Positions 1-6,684 are shown, counted from the stretch's first letter. The stretch is DNA of 7,426 nt from CBCXVS01 sp965178525 (GCA_965178525.1 CBCXVS010000333.1:1-7426), one strand, 5' to 3'. Made by a program: numbers and translations. The notes: generated by a model from the letters alone, not told the origin.

Positions 1-309
1 GGCATGCTCGACGGCCTCATCGAAGGCGAAGGCGGTGAGCTGTCGGAGCAGGTGGTGGCAGGATGGGGGGCTCAGGCGCAGCAGGGCGGCGCGGAGTGGG
101 TGTCGCAGGCCCCAGATGCCCAGGGCCAAGGCCAAGGCGAGCAGGGTGCGGCCGATGATGCTGATCATATCCCAACTGGGCGAGGCGAAGAGGTCGGTGT
201 GCACGGGGTGGAGGAGGGTATTGGGCACCCAGCGTTCATGGCCCCAGGCGTGCTGGCCTCCCAACAGCATCCCACTGATCACCCCGAATATCCACATGAT
301 TCTAGCCAA
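1..309 (-). CDS. Membrane protein, N-terminal part (runs off the window)
   Basis: The minus strand is open from the window edge up to about 309 and encodes 103 residues without a stop, so the C-terminus lies outside. I chose TTG at 309-307 as the start because GGGAGG (323-318) lies 8 nt before it. The first ATG (297-295) is 20 nt from that site, too far. The protein opens MARIMWIFGVISGMLLGG, a hydrophobic signal peptide or first membrane helix (about residues 4-19). A polar segment beginning HERWVPN follows, then a second hydrophobic helix at about 46-67, and then a basic stretch rich in Arg, His and Leu that is probably cytoplasmic. The general look (short export signal, an exposed His/Trp loop, then membrane helices) recalls DoxX-like integral membrane proteins, but I do not recognise the family from this fragment. 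It is divergent from the + strand enzyme genes and separated from them by about 700 bp, so it is not part of their operon. Confidence 0.6.
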   Translation of the reverse strand, partial: MARIMWIFGVISGMLLGGQHAWGHERWVPNTLLHPVHTDLFASPSWDMISIIGRTLLALALALGIWGLRHPLRAALLRLSPPSCHHLLRQLTAFAFDEAVEHA

Positions 310-724
310 ACCGCGAACCTCCCAGCTTGATACAGAGCCGAGGTGATGTAGAGTTACCTGCTGGCATGTTGCAAAAGCCTTGAAAACCCAGATGTGTAGA
401 TAACTCTGTCCTCGCATCATACGACCATCCTTTGTCCATCTAAATTCACGATGATCTCGATCCATATGGTGACGGCTTTAAGTGGGGAGTACCAGCGTTG
501 TGGGTGAACCAATGACCTCATTCCGGAGTCGCCGACGACGTCGAGCGACCGGCGACGAAATATTGATGACAACGGGCTCTCCACGTCTCAGCTCTACTTC
601 AATTTGGTCTCAAATCCTTTATGTGCCGCAGGGCATAAACGGCTAGCTGCCTTATCGGTTCTCCCGCGGAGGAACTTAAAGAACGTGTCTTGGCGTGCAA
701 GCTTCCACTTTGCTCGTGCATCTA

Positions 725-786
725 TCGCCGGAAAATAAAGACCTAGACAGCTCGGCCTCCTCAAGAGAAGAGGAGGCCACCGGCGA
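725..786. repeat. Nested perfect inverted repeat (hairpin within hairpin)
   Basis: An inner perfect 9-bp stem, GGCCTCCTC (754-762) against GAGGAGGCC (770-778), closes a 7-nt loop. Outside it, TCGCCGG (725-731) pairs perfectly with CCGGCGA (780-786), leaving 22 unpaired nt on the 5' side and one on the 3' side. Neither strand has a T-run after the stem, so it is not a standard intrinsic terminator. It could be a structured RNA, a protein-binding palindrome or a relic of a repeat family. Confidence 0.6.
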
Positions 787-980
787 GCGCCCGTATTTCC
801 AACAATCACAGGTGGCCTTCCCACATCCTGCATGCCTGGCGGCATCCCTGCGAATTCGCTCATGAGGTAGCGGGCAAACCATGCCAGCAACTTATCATCC
901 CACTCTGCACGATAAGACTATCTAATGCCTTCGCCTTATGGTAATGTACACAAAACAAGCCGTTACCAGACACGGATCTT

Positions 981-1003
981 GCCCATGCATGGTCATCATG
1001 GGC
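981..1003 (+). promoter_or_regulatory. Small leader hairpin just before the monooxygenase ribosome site
   Basis: GCCCAT (981-986) and ATGGGC (998-1003) can form a 6-bp stem with an 11-nt loop. It ends 9 nt before the GGAGG at 1013-1017. If transcribed it would lie in the 5' leader of the monooxygenase mRNA and could affect translation. A stem this short may be chance. Confidence 0.25.
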
Positions 1004-1025
1004 GTTGGGGATGGAGGACAGGACG

Positions 1026-2096
1026 ATGAAGTTCGGACTCATGTATGAAATCCAGGTACCGGAACCTCACTACGAAGGGATCGAGCAGGAGCGTTACAAG
1101 CAAGTGATGGCGCAAGTGGAGCTAGCTGACGAGGTTGGCTTTGATTACTTCTGGACGGTGGAGCACCACTTCTTGCGGGAATTCTCCCACTGCTCCGCCC
1201 CGGAAGTTCTCTATGGCGCTCTGTCCCAACGTACCAAGCGGATTCGCATCGGCCATGCGGTAGCCCTTTTGCCGGGGCAGTACAATCACCCAGTACGGGT
1301 CGCCGAGCGCGCCGCTGTGCTCGATATCGTCAGTGATGGCCGCATGGATCTCGGTACCGGGCGCTCGACTACCCTCATCGAGATGGACGGGTTCCAGGTC
1401 GACCCGGAAGAGACCCGAGCCCAGTGGGAAGAAGCCATCGGTATCATCCCTCGGATGTGGACGGAAGATCCCTTCTCCCACGAAGGACGTTTCTACCAGA
1501 TTCCGCCGCGCTCCGTCATTCCCAAGCCGGTGCAGAAACCCCATCCTCCCATGTGGGTTGCGTGCAGCCAGCCTAACAGCTTTCAGGCTGCCGGGGAGTT
1601 GGGCCTGGGCGCCCTCTGCTTCAACCTGGGCGGGTACGAGCAAATGGCCGAGCGGGTCAGCATGTACCGGGAAGGGATTAAGAACGCGAAGCCGGTAGGG
1701 AGCTTTATCAACAATCAAGTCGCGGCCTTGTGCGTCACCCACTGTGCGGAAAGCGACGAGGAAGCCCACCGCGTCGCCGGTCCAGAGGGGGCGTGGTTCG
1801 TCAACATGGCAGAGAATCTCTACGCGCCCTGGCAGGGACGCCAGGTGCCCGATTCCTACAAGTTTGCGGTGTCAGCCGTGCAGCAAGAGCGGGCGGGAAA
1901 GACCTTTGAAGACCACATTGCCTCCGGCGCATTCGCCATGGGCAATCCGGATACCGTCATCAAGGTGCTGAAGAAATACGAGGAGGCGGGCATCGATCAG
2001 ATCCTCTGCTTCATGCAGATGGGCAACCTGGCCCATGGTCGCATTATGGATTCGATCAAGTTGTTCGGACGTTATGTCCTTCCTTATTTCCAATAA
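1026..2096 (+). CDS. Luciferase-like (LLM class) flavin-dependent monooxygenase
   Basis: This encodes a 356-residue cytoplasmic enzyme of the bacterial luciferase-like monooxygenase family, a TIM-barrel fold that uses reduced FMN (or F420 in some branches) to oxygenate a substrate. The start is ATG at 1026, with GGAGG (1013-1017) 8 nt upstream; the product then opens MKFGLMYEIQVPEP, as family members do. Family features in order: a flavin-site segment WTVEHHF (about 43-49), the first-half barrel motif DIVSDGRMDLGTGRS (about 100-114), the PPMWVA strand (about 174-179), and the C-terminal GNPDTVIKVLKKYEEAGID (about 306-324), the typical helix that ends these proteins. Length is normal and nothing is broken. 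No flavin reductase is encoded nearby, so reduced flavin must come from elsewhere. It points the same way as the four-gene unit downstream, but a hairpin and a new promoter lie between, so it may be expressed separately. The substrate cannot be told from the sequence. Confidence 0.93.
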   Translation: MKFGLMYEIQVPEPHYEGIEQERYKQVMAQVELADEVGFDYFWTVEHHFLREFSHCSAPEVLYGALSQRTKRIRIGHAVALLPGQYNHPVRVAERAAVLDIVSDGRMDLGTGRSTTLIEMDGFQVDPEETRAQWEEAIGIIPRMWTEDPFSHEGRFYQIPPRSVIPKPVQKPHPPMWVACSQPNSFQAAGELGLGALCFNLGGYEQMAERVSMYREGIKNAKPVGSFINNQVAALCVTHCAESDEEAHRVAGPEGAWFVNMAENLYAPWQGRQVPDSYKFAVSAVQQERAGKTFEDHIASGAFAMGNPDTVIKVLKKYEEAGIDQILCFMQMGNLAHGRIMDSIKLFGRYVLPYFQ

Positions 2097-2116
2097 ACCG
2101 CTTGGCCAAACGACGT

Positions 2117-2168
2117 CTCGCCCCGGCTCCTAGAAAAACTGCCTTACGGACTCCGGAGCCGGGGCGAG
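2117..2168 (+). terminator. Perfect 14-bp stem-loop after the monooxygenase gene
   Basis: CTCGCCCCGGCTCC (2117-2130) is exactly complementary to GGAGCCGGGGCGAG (2155-2168), with a 24-nt loop. It starts 21 nt after the monooxygenase stop and ends 11 bp before the -35 element of the next promoter, which suits transcript termination or insulation. No T-run follows on either strand, so it is not a textbook intrinsic terminator; it could instead stabilise the 3' end of the mRNA or be an extragenic palindrome. Confidence 0.55.
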
Positions 2169-2178
2169 CAATGGAGAC

Positions 2179-2207
2179 TTGCCGCCACTACGCCTGCTAC
2201 GTATAAT
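2179..2207 (+). promoter_or_regulatory. Sigma70-type promoter for the four-gene unit
   Basis: TTGCCG (2179-2184; 4 of 6 consensus bases) and a perfect TATAAT (2202-2207) are separated by the ideal 17 bp. Transcription would start near 2213-2215, giving a leader of about 40 nt before the dehydrogenase ATG. The position between the hairpin and the next gene supports a separate transcription start here. Confidence 0.65.
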
Positions 2208-2254
2208 CGGGCTCCCTAATCGACCAGCGCGACCCTATCATGCAGGAGGAACCC

Positions 2255-3232
2255 ATGAGTTCGAACGTGTTTGTACTGTCGCCAAGCGATCCACGTCAAT
2301 TGGAGGCAATTCAAAAGTTCGCACCGGAAGGCATCGAGATCATTTGGGTGGATTCGACGCAGCCACTTGACCAACAAGCGGCGCAACTCCAAGATGCTGC
2401 TGCCATTATTGCCGCCCCATCGGTCTTTCCGGTGGAGCTGGCGCGTGCCTGTCCCAACCTGCGGCTGGTGCAGACGGTGAGTGCGGGAACCAACACGCTA
2501 GACCTCGTCACGTTGGGTGAGCTGGGCGTCAAGGTCGCGAATAATGGCGGCGGCAACGCGGTTGCGGTTTCCGAACATACCATTGCGTTGATGGTCAGTG
2601 TATATCGCAAAATGCAACTGCAGTTCCAAGCCGTCAAGGACCGTCAGTGGGCGGGTGACATCAGGAGCAACTGGTTTTCCCAGGCCTACGAACTCACGGA
2701 CAAGACCGTTGGCATCGTCGGTTTGGGCCGTATCGGACAGCGTGTGGCGCGTCGTCTGAAAGGCTGGGAATGCCGGCTCATCTACCATGATGTGGTGACC
2801 TTTCCCCTTGAACTCGAGGCGGAACTGCACGTCACCAAGGTGGCATTTGACGACCTGTTGCGGACCTCGGACATCGTGGCGTTGCACGTGCCGCTTAACC
2901 GTCTGACCCAAGGCATGATCAGCGACCGCGAGTTCGACATGATGAAACCCACGGCGGTGCTCATCAATGCCTGCCGCGGCCCGGTCGTGGACGAGGCGGC
3001 GTTGATCAGAGCGATTCAGGAAAAGAAAATCAGCGCGGCTGGCCTGGATGTTTTGGAGGAGGAGCCCACGCCTGCGGACAATCCCTTACTGGATATGGAC
3101 AACGTCTTGGTGACGCCCCATCTGGCCGCCTTTGCCCAGGAGTCGTTCGACAAGAGCCGCGCTTTTGCCGTGCAAAACGCGGCCAGAGTCGCCGGGGGTG
3201 AGGAGCCGGAATCAGTTGTATTGCCCGTGTAA
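2255..3232 (+). CDS. D-2-hydroxyacid dehydrogenase (NAD-dependent)
   Basis: This encodes 325 residues, a full-length member of the D-isomer-specific 2-hydroxyacid dehydrogenase family, which interconverts 2-oxo acids and D-2-hydroxy acids with a nicotinamide cofactor. The start is ATG at 2255, with AGGAGGA at 2244-2250; an in-frame ATG at 2240 lies before that ribosome site and is unlikely. The Rossmann motif GLGRIG is at 156-161, and 17 residues later comes Asp179 (IYHD), the acidic residue that normally selects NAD over NADP. The catalytic set is intact: Arg241 in NACRG, Glu270 in LEEEP and His289 in TPHLA, spaced much as in E. coli phosphoglycerate dehydrogenase. No C-terminal ACT domain is present, so it is unlikely to be an ordinary SerA. 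It is the first gene of the unit, 17 nt ahead of the alpha/beta hydrolase. It could be a glyoxylate/hydroxypyruvate reductase-like enzyme or act on a product of the neighbouring hydrolases; the true substrate is unknown. Confidence 0.93.
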   Translation: MSSNVFVLSPSDPRQLEAIQKFAPEGIEIIWVDSTQPLDQQAAQLQDAAAIIAAPSVFPVELARACPNLRLVQTVSAGTNTLDLVTLGELGVKVANNGGGNAVAVSEHTIALMVSVYRKMQLQFQAVKDRQWAGDIRSNWFSQAYELTDKTVGIVGLGRIGQRVARRLKGWECRLIYHDVVTFPLELEAELHVTKVAFDDLLRTSDIVALHVPLNRLTQGMISDREFDMMKPTAVLINACRGPVVDEAALIRAIQEKKISAAGLDVLEEEPTPADNPLLDMDNVLVTPHLAAFAQESFDKSRAFAVQNAARVAGGEEPESVVLPV

Positions 3233-3249
3233 ATCAGGAGGTGTTGGCT

Positions 3250-4128
3250 ATGACGACACAGTGGACGCATCGCACCGCGTTGGTCAACGATATCAATATC
3301 CATTACGTCACCCAGGGGCAGGGCTCACCTGTGATTTTACTCCACGGCTGGCCGGAGTTCTGGTATAGCTGGCGTCATCAAATCCCGGTTTTGGCCGAAC
3401 GTTTCGAGGTCATTGTTCCCGATATGCGGGGCTTTGGCTATTCCGACAAACCCCTCACCGGGTACGACACGCGGACCGCGGCCTCGGATATCTACGAATT
3501 GGCCCGCGCCTTAGGGCACTCGTGCGTGGCCATTGTCGCCCATGACATCGGCGCCAGGGTGGCGTTTCGTTACACCTTGGACCATGAGGATGCCGTCACA
3601 CGTCTGGCGCTGTTAGATTCCACACCGCCGCACGAACGCTATGGACCCCAGATGCCGCAGGTCATCCGAGAGCGCTGGCACTCGTACTTCCATCAGCAGT
3701 TCGATTTGCCGGAGAAGCTGATCGAAGGGCGAGAGGAGATTTATCTGCGCCATATCTTCCGGGATTGGTGCCTGAACAAATGCCCCATCAGCGACGAGGA
3801 GGTGGCGCAGTACGTCACCGCGTATCGCCAACCGGGAGCGCTGCGAGGCGGCTTCAACTACTATCGCGCTGCGTCGGACGAAGACCCACCGCAGTGGCAG
3901 GCTGATGCGGATCGCCGGTTGTCGCCGCCGTTTCTATTCTTGTTTGGTACACGCCGGGTTCGGACGGCTGAAGCCATGAGGGCAGGTCCATTGGAGGACG
4001 CCTGGCGGCAGACATTCCCCAATGCCCAGGCCAAACATATAGGACATTATGGGCATTTTCTCCAGTGGGAGGCGCCAGAGGCGGTCAATCGGGAACTGCT
4101 GGCGTTTTTGAGTGAGGGCAGTGGCTGA
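3250..4128 (+). CDS. Alpha/beta hydrolase, epoxide hydrolase / haloacid dehalogenase group
   Basis: This encodes 292 residues, a complete alpha/beta hydrolase with an aspartate nucleophile. The start is ATG at 3250, with AGGAGGTG (3236-3243) 6 nt upstream. It shows the oxyanion motif HGWP (32-35), the strand and turn PDMRGFGYSD (about 57-66), the nucleophile elbow AHDIGAR with Asp99, and the catalytic His269 in GHFLQWEAPE. The usual acid after strand 7 is not evident (FGTRRVRTAE stands there). Instead Asp123 in LALLDSTPP sits where fluoroacetate dehalogenase and some haloalkane dehalogenases carry theirs. The cap segment FDLPEKL and the NYYRAA motif also resemble fluoroacetate dehalogenase, as I remember that sequence. 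However, the Arg next to the nucleophile is Ile here, and the His-Trp pair of the halide pocket reads Trp143-His144. It is therefore likely an epoxide hydrolase or dehalogenase relative with altered specificity. It lies 17 nt after the dehydrogenase stop, so the two genes are surely cotranscribed. Confidence 0.9.
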   Translation: MTTQWTHRTALVNDINIHYVTQGQGSPVILLHGWPEFWYSWRHQIPVLAERFEVIVPDMRGFGYSDKPLTGYDTRTAASDIYELARALGHSCVAIVAHDIGARVAFRYTLDHEDAVTRLALLDSTPPHERYGPQMPQVIRERWHSYFHQQFDLPEKLIEGREEIYLRHIFRDWCLNKCPISDEEVAQYVTAYRQPGALRGGFNYYRAASDEDPPQWQADADRRLSPPFLFLFGTRRVRTAEAMRAGPLEDAWRQTFPNAQAKHIGHYGHFLQWEAPEAVNRELLAFLSEGSG

Positions 4129-4180
4129 CGTTAAGGAACTGAACGACATCAACACGTTGATGAGGAGAAGGCCGCACGCC

Positions 4181-5107
4181 ATGACTGCGACACTGGATTG
4201 GTTGGGATGCGCGGCGTTTCGACTCACCATGGGGGAGCTGGTGGTTTTTCTCGATGCCTATATCGATCGGATCCCGAGTGCCATGCCAATTGGCCTTTCC
4301 ATTGATGACATCGACCGCGCCGATTGGATCGTGGTGGGGCATTCGCACTTCGATCACTTGTACGGCACCGAACGGATTGCCCGCGCTACCGGCGCCACGA
4401 TCATCGGCTCATACGAAACCGCCCGCGTCATGGCCGCGCAGGGTGTTCCCCAGCAGCAGTTGATGCCGGTGGCCGGCGGGGAAATGGTCCGTTTAGCAGA
4501 CGGTGTCACCGTGCGGGTATTTCCGAGTCAGCATTCTTGCATCTGGTCGACGCAAATGTCGGCTTTTTCCGGTGAGGTCTGCCTCGGGGAACTCGGCATC
4601 ACACATCAAGAACGGTTGGCACAGATTCAGGCTCGCCTGGGCCGCAGAGAGGCCCTGAGTGAGGACATCATGACCCATCTCGACGCGGCCAACCAGGGTC
4701 CATGGGGCGATGGTGGGGCCCTAGTGTATCTCTTCGACACCCCATACGGGACTTTGTTCTATCAGGATACTTCCGGACACTGGAGTGGTATTTTACGCGA
4801 CCTGCGGCCGGACGTAGCTATCCTGGCTGCTGCGGGGCGAGGGAACATCGACGGTGAGCCGATTCAGGGGTCTTTGGCGCAGTTCGTGGCGCGTCAAGCC
4901 GATTTACTCCGCCCGCGCCGGGTGGTATTGAGTCATCACGACGATTGGCTTCCTGGCTTTTCTCGGGCCGCCGACGTGGCGCCTATTCGTTTAGAACTCG
5001 CCCGTTGGGTGCCCAACACTCGGCTCATCGAGATGGGCTATCTAGAAGGGTATCCAATCTTCGACGCCACCAAGGACGTGCCGGAACCTCTGTCCAAAGA
5101 CGGGTAG
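4181..5107 (+). CDS. MBL-fold (metallo-beta-lactamase superfamily) metal-dependent hydrolase
   Basis: This encodes 308 residues. The start is ATG at 4181, with AGGAGAAGG at 4163-4171. Homology-like sequence begins at once (TATLDWLGCAAFRL, the usual opening strands), so a GTG at 4112 that would overlap the previous gene is not needed. The superfamily metal motif HSHFDH is at 54-59. Further likely ligands are His118 (PSQHSC), Asp196 (FYQDTSGH) and His252 or His253 (LSHHDDW), giving a complete two-metal site. The layout, with a late Asp and then PDVAILAAAGRGN, is that of the UlaG/NAPE-PLD-like branch rather than true beta-lactamases. A helical, charged insert (about 140-170) separates His118 from Asp196. 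There is no signal peptide, so it should be cytoplasmic. It sits 52 nt after the alpha/beta hydrolase and 77 nt before the epoxide hydrolase. A lactone, ester or phosphoester substrate is possible; specificity cannot be read from the sequence. Confidence 0.9.
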   Translation: MTATLDWLGCAAFRLTMGELVVFLDAYIDRIPSAMPIGLSIDDIDRADWIVVGHSHFDHLYGTERIARATGATIIGSYETARVMAAQGVPQQQLMPVAGGEMVRLADGVTVRVFPSQHSCIWSTQMSAFSGEVCLGELGITHQERLAQIQARLGRREALSEDIMTHLDAANQGPWGDGGALVYLFDTPYGTLFYQDTSGHWSGILRDLRPDVAILAAAGRGNIDGEPIQGSLAQFVARQADLLRPRRVVLSHHDDWLPGFSRAADVAPIRLELARWVPNTRLIEMGYLEGYPIFDATKDVPEPLSKDG

Positions 5108-5184
5108 ACATTTTAAATAAAGCACATGTTTCCGCGCATCCACAGGTAGCGGCAGCTGGGATCAGCGCCGAGTTGGAGAGCAAG

Positions 5185-6339
5185 ATGGATATCCAACCGT
5201 TCACGATTCACGTTTCGGATGAGGTTTTAGAGGATCTACGCGATCGACTGGCGCGTACCCGCTGGCCCAGTGAAATTCCGGATTCGGGCTGGGATTACGG
5301 CTCCAACCTGGCCTATGTTAAGGAGCTGTCTGAGTACTGGCGCACCGAATTTGACTGGCGCGCCCAGGAAGCTGCGCTGAACCGTTTTGCCCACTTCCAC
5401 ACCACGATCGACGGCATGGGCATTCACTTCATCCACGAGCGCGGCAAGGGTCCCCATCCCATGCCACTGATTATCACGCACGGCTGGCCGAGCACGTTCT
5501 TTGAGATCTCCAAAATCATTCCGCTGCTCACCGACCCGGCCAGTCACGGCGGCGACCCGGCGGACGCCTTTGATGTGGTCGTCCCCTCGATGCCTGGGTA
5601 TGGCTTTTCGGACCACACCACTCGACGCGGCGTCAATCTCGCTCGCATCGCGGATATGTGGTCGCAGCTGATGACCCAAGGATTGGGCTACTCACGCTTT
5701 GGCGCCCAAGGTGGCGACTGGGGCGCGGGCGTTACCGCTCGGCTTGGCTTTTCCTACGCGAGTCAGGTGATAGGAATTCACACCACCTCAGTCTCCGGTG
5801 CCCCCAACACCTGGATGCCGGGCATGCGCGAGTTGTCCGTCGCAGAGCGGACCCTGGTTGAATCGCGGGCCCATTGGTTTCAGGAAGAGGGCGGTTATTT
5901 CCATATTCAAGGGACAAAACCGCAGACGCTAGCCTATGGACTCAACGACTCACCCACTGGGCTCGCGGCCTGGATTGTGGAAAAGTGGCGCACGTGGAGC
6001 GACTGCGATGGAAATGTAGAGCGGCGTTTTAATAAAGATGAGCTGCTGACCACCATCATGATTTACTGGGTCACCCAGACCATCAATTCTTCGACCCGGC
6101 TCTACTACGAGAATCTGCATAACACCTGGATCATTCAGCCGGGTCAACGCATCGACGTCCCCTGCGCGGTGGCGCGCTTTCCGCACGATAACAGTTATCC
6201 GCCACGGACATGGGCCGAGCGTTTCTACAACCTTCAGCACTGGACCGAGATGCCGCGGGGCGGTCACTTTGCTGCCTTTGAGGAGCCAGAGCTACTGGCC
6301 AACGACGTCCGTGCCTTTTTCCGGTCGCTGCGAGGGTAG
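5185..6339 (+). CDS. Epoxide hydrolase with EPHN domain (microsomal/juvenile-hormone type)
   Basis: This encodes 384 residues, the normal length for bacterial EPHN-type epoxide hydrolases, which open epoxides to diols through an ester on an active-site Asp. The start is ATG at 5185, with GGAGAG (5175-5180) upstream; the frame is open further 5' but that part overlaps the MBL gene. The EPHN domain covers about 1-105, starting IQPFTIHVSDEVLEDLRDRL and including RTRWP. The hydrolase core has the oxyanion motif HGWP (99-102), PGYGFSD (137-143), the nucleophile Asp178 in GGDWG, conserved cap Tyr residues in TRLYYENL (Tyr307/308), and His361 in MPRGGHFAAFEEPELL. The acid position reads FPHDN (Asp335), where family members I recall often carry Glu. 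It is the last gene of the unit. This is a second aspartate-nucleophile hydrolase in the operon, only distantly related to the one at 3250 (different N-terminal domain), so it is not a recent duplicate. Confidence 0.94.
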   Translation: MDIQPFTIHVSDEVLEDLRDRLARTRWPSEIPDSGWDYGSNLAYVKELSEYWRTEFDWRAQEAALNRFAHFHTTIDGMGIHFIHERGKGPHPMPLIITHGWPSTFFEISKIIPLLTDPASHGGDPADAFDVVVPSMPGYGFSDHTTRRGVNLARIADMWSQLMTQGLGYSRFGAQGGDWGAGVTARLGFSYASQVIGIHTTSVSGAPNTWMPGMRELSVAERTLVESRAHWFQEEGGYFHIQGTKPQTLAYGLNDSPTGLAAWIVEKWRTWSDCDGNVERRFNKDELLTTIMIYWVTQTINSSTRLYYENLHNTWIIQPGQRIDVPCAVARFPHDNSYPPRTWAERFYNLQHWTEMPRGGHFAAFEEPELLANDVRAFFRSLRG

Positions 6340-6684
6340 ATATCTGCTGCCCATCGGCTCCATCAGCATAGGCGTCAAGGAACTCGACATAGACAATGCC
6401 GGGAGGGGCATCATCAGTTGAGCCATATCGATCAGTCGTGAACGGTTCCTTTTGCTGAATGCCCCTCCTAGGTTAGGGCTGGATTAATCAGAGTCTTTTA
6501 CACTTCGTCGTTGTGCAGCTGCGCTTCTACATCGACATCAAAAAAGGCCGTAAGGGGTTCAAACAGATCAGGCGATTGGCCTTGAATCTGCAACAAAGCA
6601 TGCCGCACAATCTGTACACTCTCGGCACACATCCGCCTCAAGGGCTGGCGACATCGACCAGCCGACAAGTCCAACCCGGCCATC
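6340..6684. other. Gap after the operon, with an inverted repeat and a possible relic
   Basis: About 345 bp without a convincing intact gene. It contains a 10-bp inverted repeat (6402-6468) that may end the operon transcript, and a short minus-strand frame (6686-6498) that may be a gene relic. A minus-strand frame through 6340-6470 also has protein-like codons but is continuous with antisense of the epoxide hydrolase gene and has no proper start, so I do not call it. Confidence 0.5.
6402..6468 (+). repeat. 10-bp perfect inverted repeat downstream of the operon
   Basis: GGAGGGGCAT (6402-6411) and ATGCCCCTCC (6459-6468) are exact inverse complements around a 47-nt spacer. TCAG (6414-6417) and CTGA (6455-6458) can extend the pairing after small interior bulges. 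It starts 62 nt after the epoxide hydrolase stop and has no T-run, so it may be a terminator-like 3' structure or a repeat relic near the transposase remnant. Confidence 0.45.

Larger units (their letters stand above)
310..1025. other. Intergenic region with inverted repeats and no convincing gene
   Basis: About 716 bp separate the divergent membrane-protein gene from the monooxygenase gene. The longest frame is a minus-strand run (594-890, 98 codons) starting at TTG with no good ribosome site. Its translation resembles no family I know, so I treat it as chance. The region does contain several inverted repeats: 528-556 (GTCGCCG/CGGCGAC), a nested hairpin at 725-786, CTTATC/GATAAG at 891-916, and GCCCAT/ATGGGC at 981-1003. 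A short + strand frame at 444-512 looks faintly like a haloacid dehalogenase tail. The promoters of both flanking genes should lie here; I found no strong consensus promoter for either, only a weak TG-G-TAATGT extended -10-like site at 939-947 before the monooxygenase gene. Confidence 0.6.

Noticed and set aside
594..890. 98-codon open frame on the minus strand
   Set aside because: TTG start without a good ribosome site, no recognisable family or domain, and it spans a perfect nested hairpin; most likely a chance frame.
891..916. CTTATC/GATAAG inverted repeat as a regulator operator
   Set aside because: A 6-bp pair with a 14-nt spacer is expected by chance in a region this size.
939..947. 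Extended -10-like site (TG-G-TAATGT) as the monooxygenase promoter
   Set aside because: Weak match and no -35 element at proper spacing; mentioned only as a possibility.
1122..1769. Long minus-strand open frame (215 codons) opposite the monooxygenase gene
   Set aside because: It is the antisense shadow of a strongly supported gene in GC-rich DNA and shows no family motifs.
4112..4180. Upstream GTG start for the MBL gene, overlapping the alpha/beta hydrolase
   Set aside because: The ATG at 4181 has a good ribosome site, and the fold's first strand begins directly after it.
4945..5184. 80-residue N-terminal extension of the epoxide hydrolase
   Set aside because: It overlaps the MBL gene in another frame, and family homology starts at MDIQPF, with its own ribosome site at 5175-5180.
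6402..6468. Inverted repeat as the ends of an insertion sequence
   Set aside because: Only 67 bp end to end, no coding content and no flanking target duplication seen.
6340..6470. Minus-strand frame reading GIVYVEFLDAYADGADG
   Set aside because: Protein-like codons, but no proper start after its ribosome-like AGGAGG, and it runs on into antisense of the epoxide hydrolase gene.
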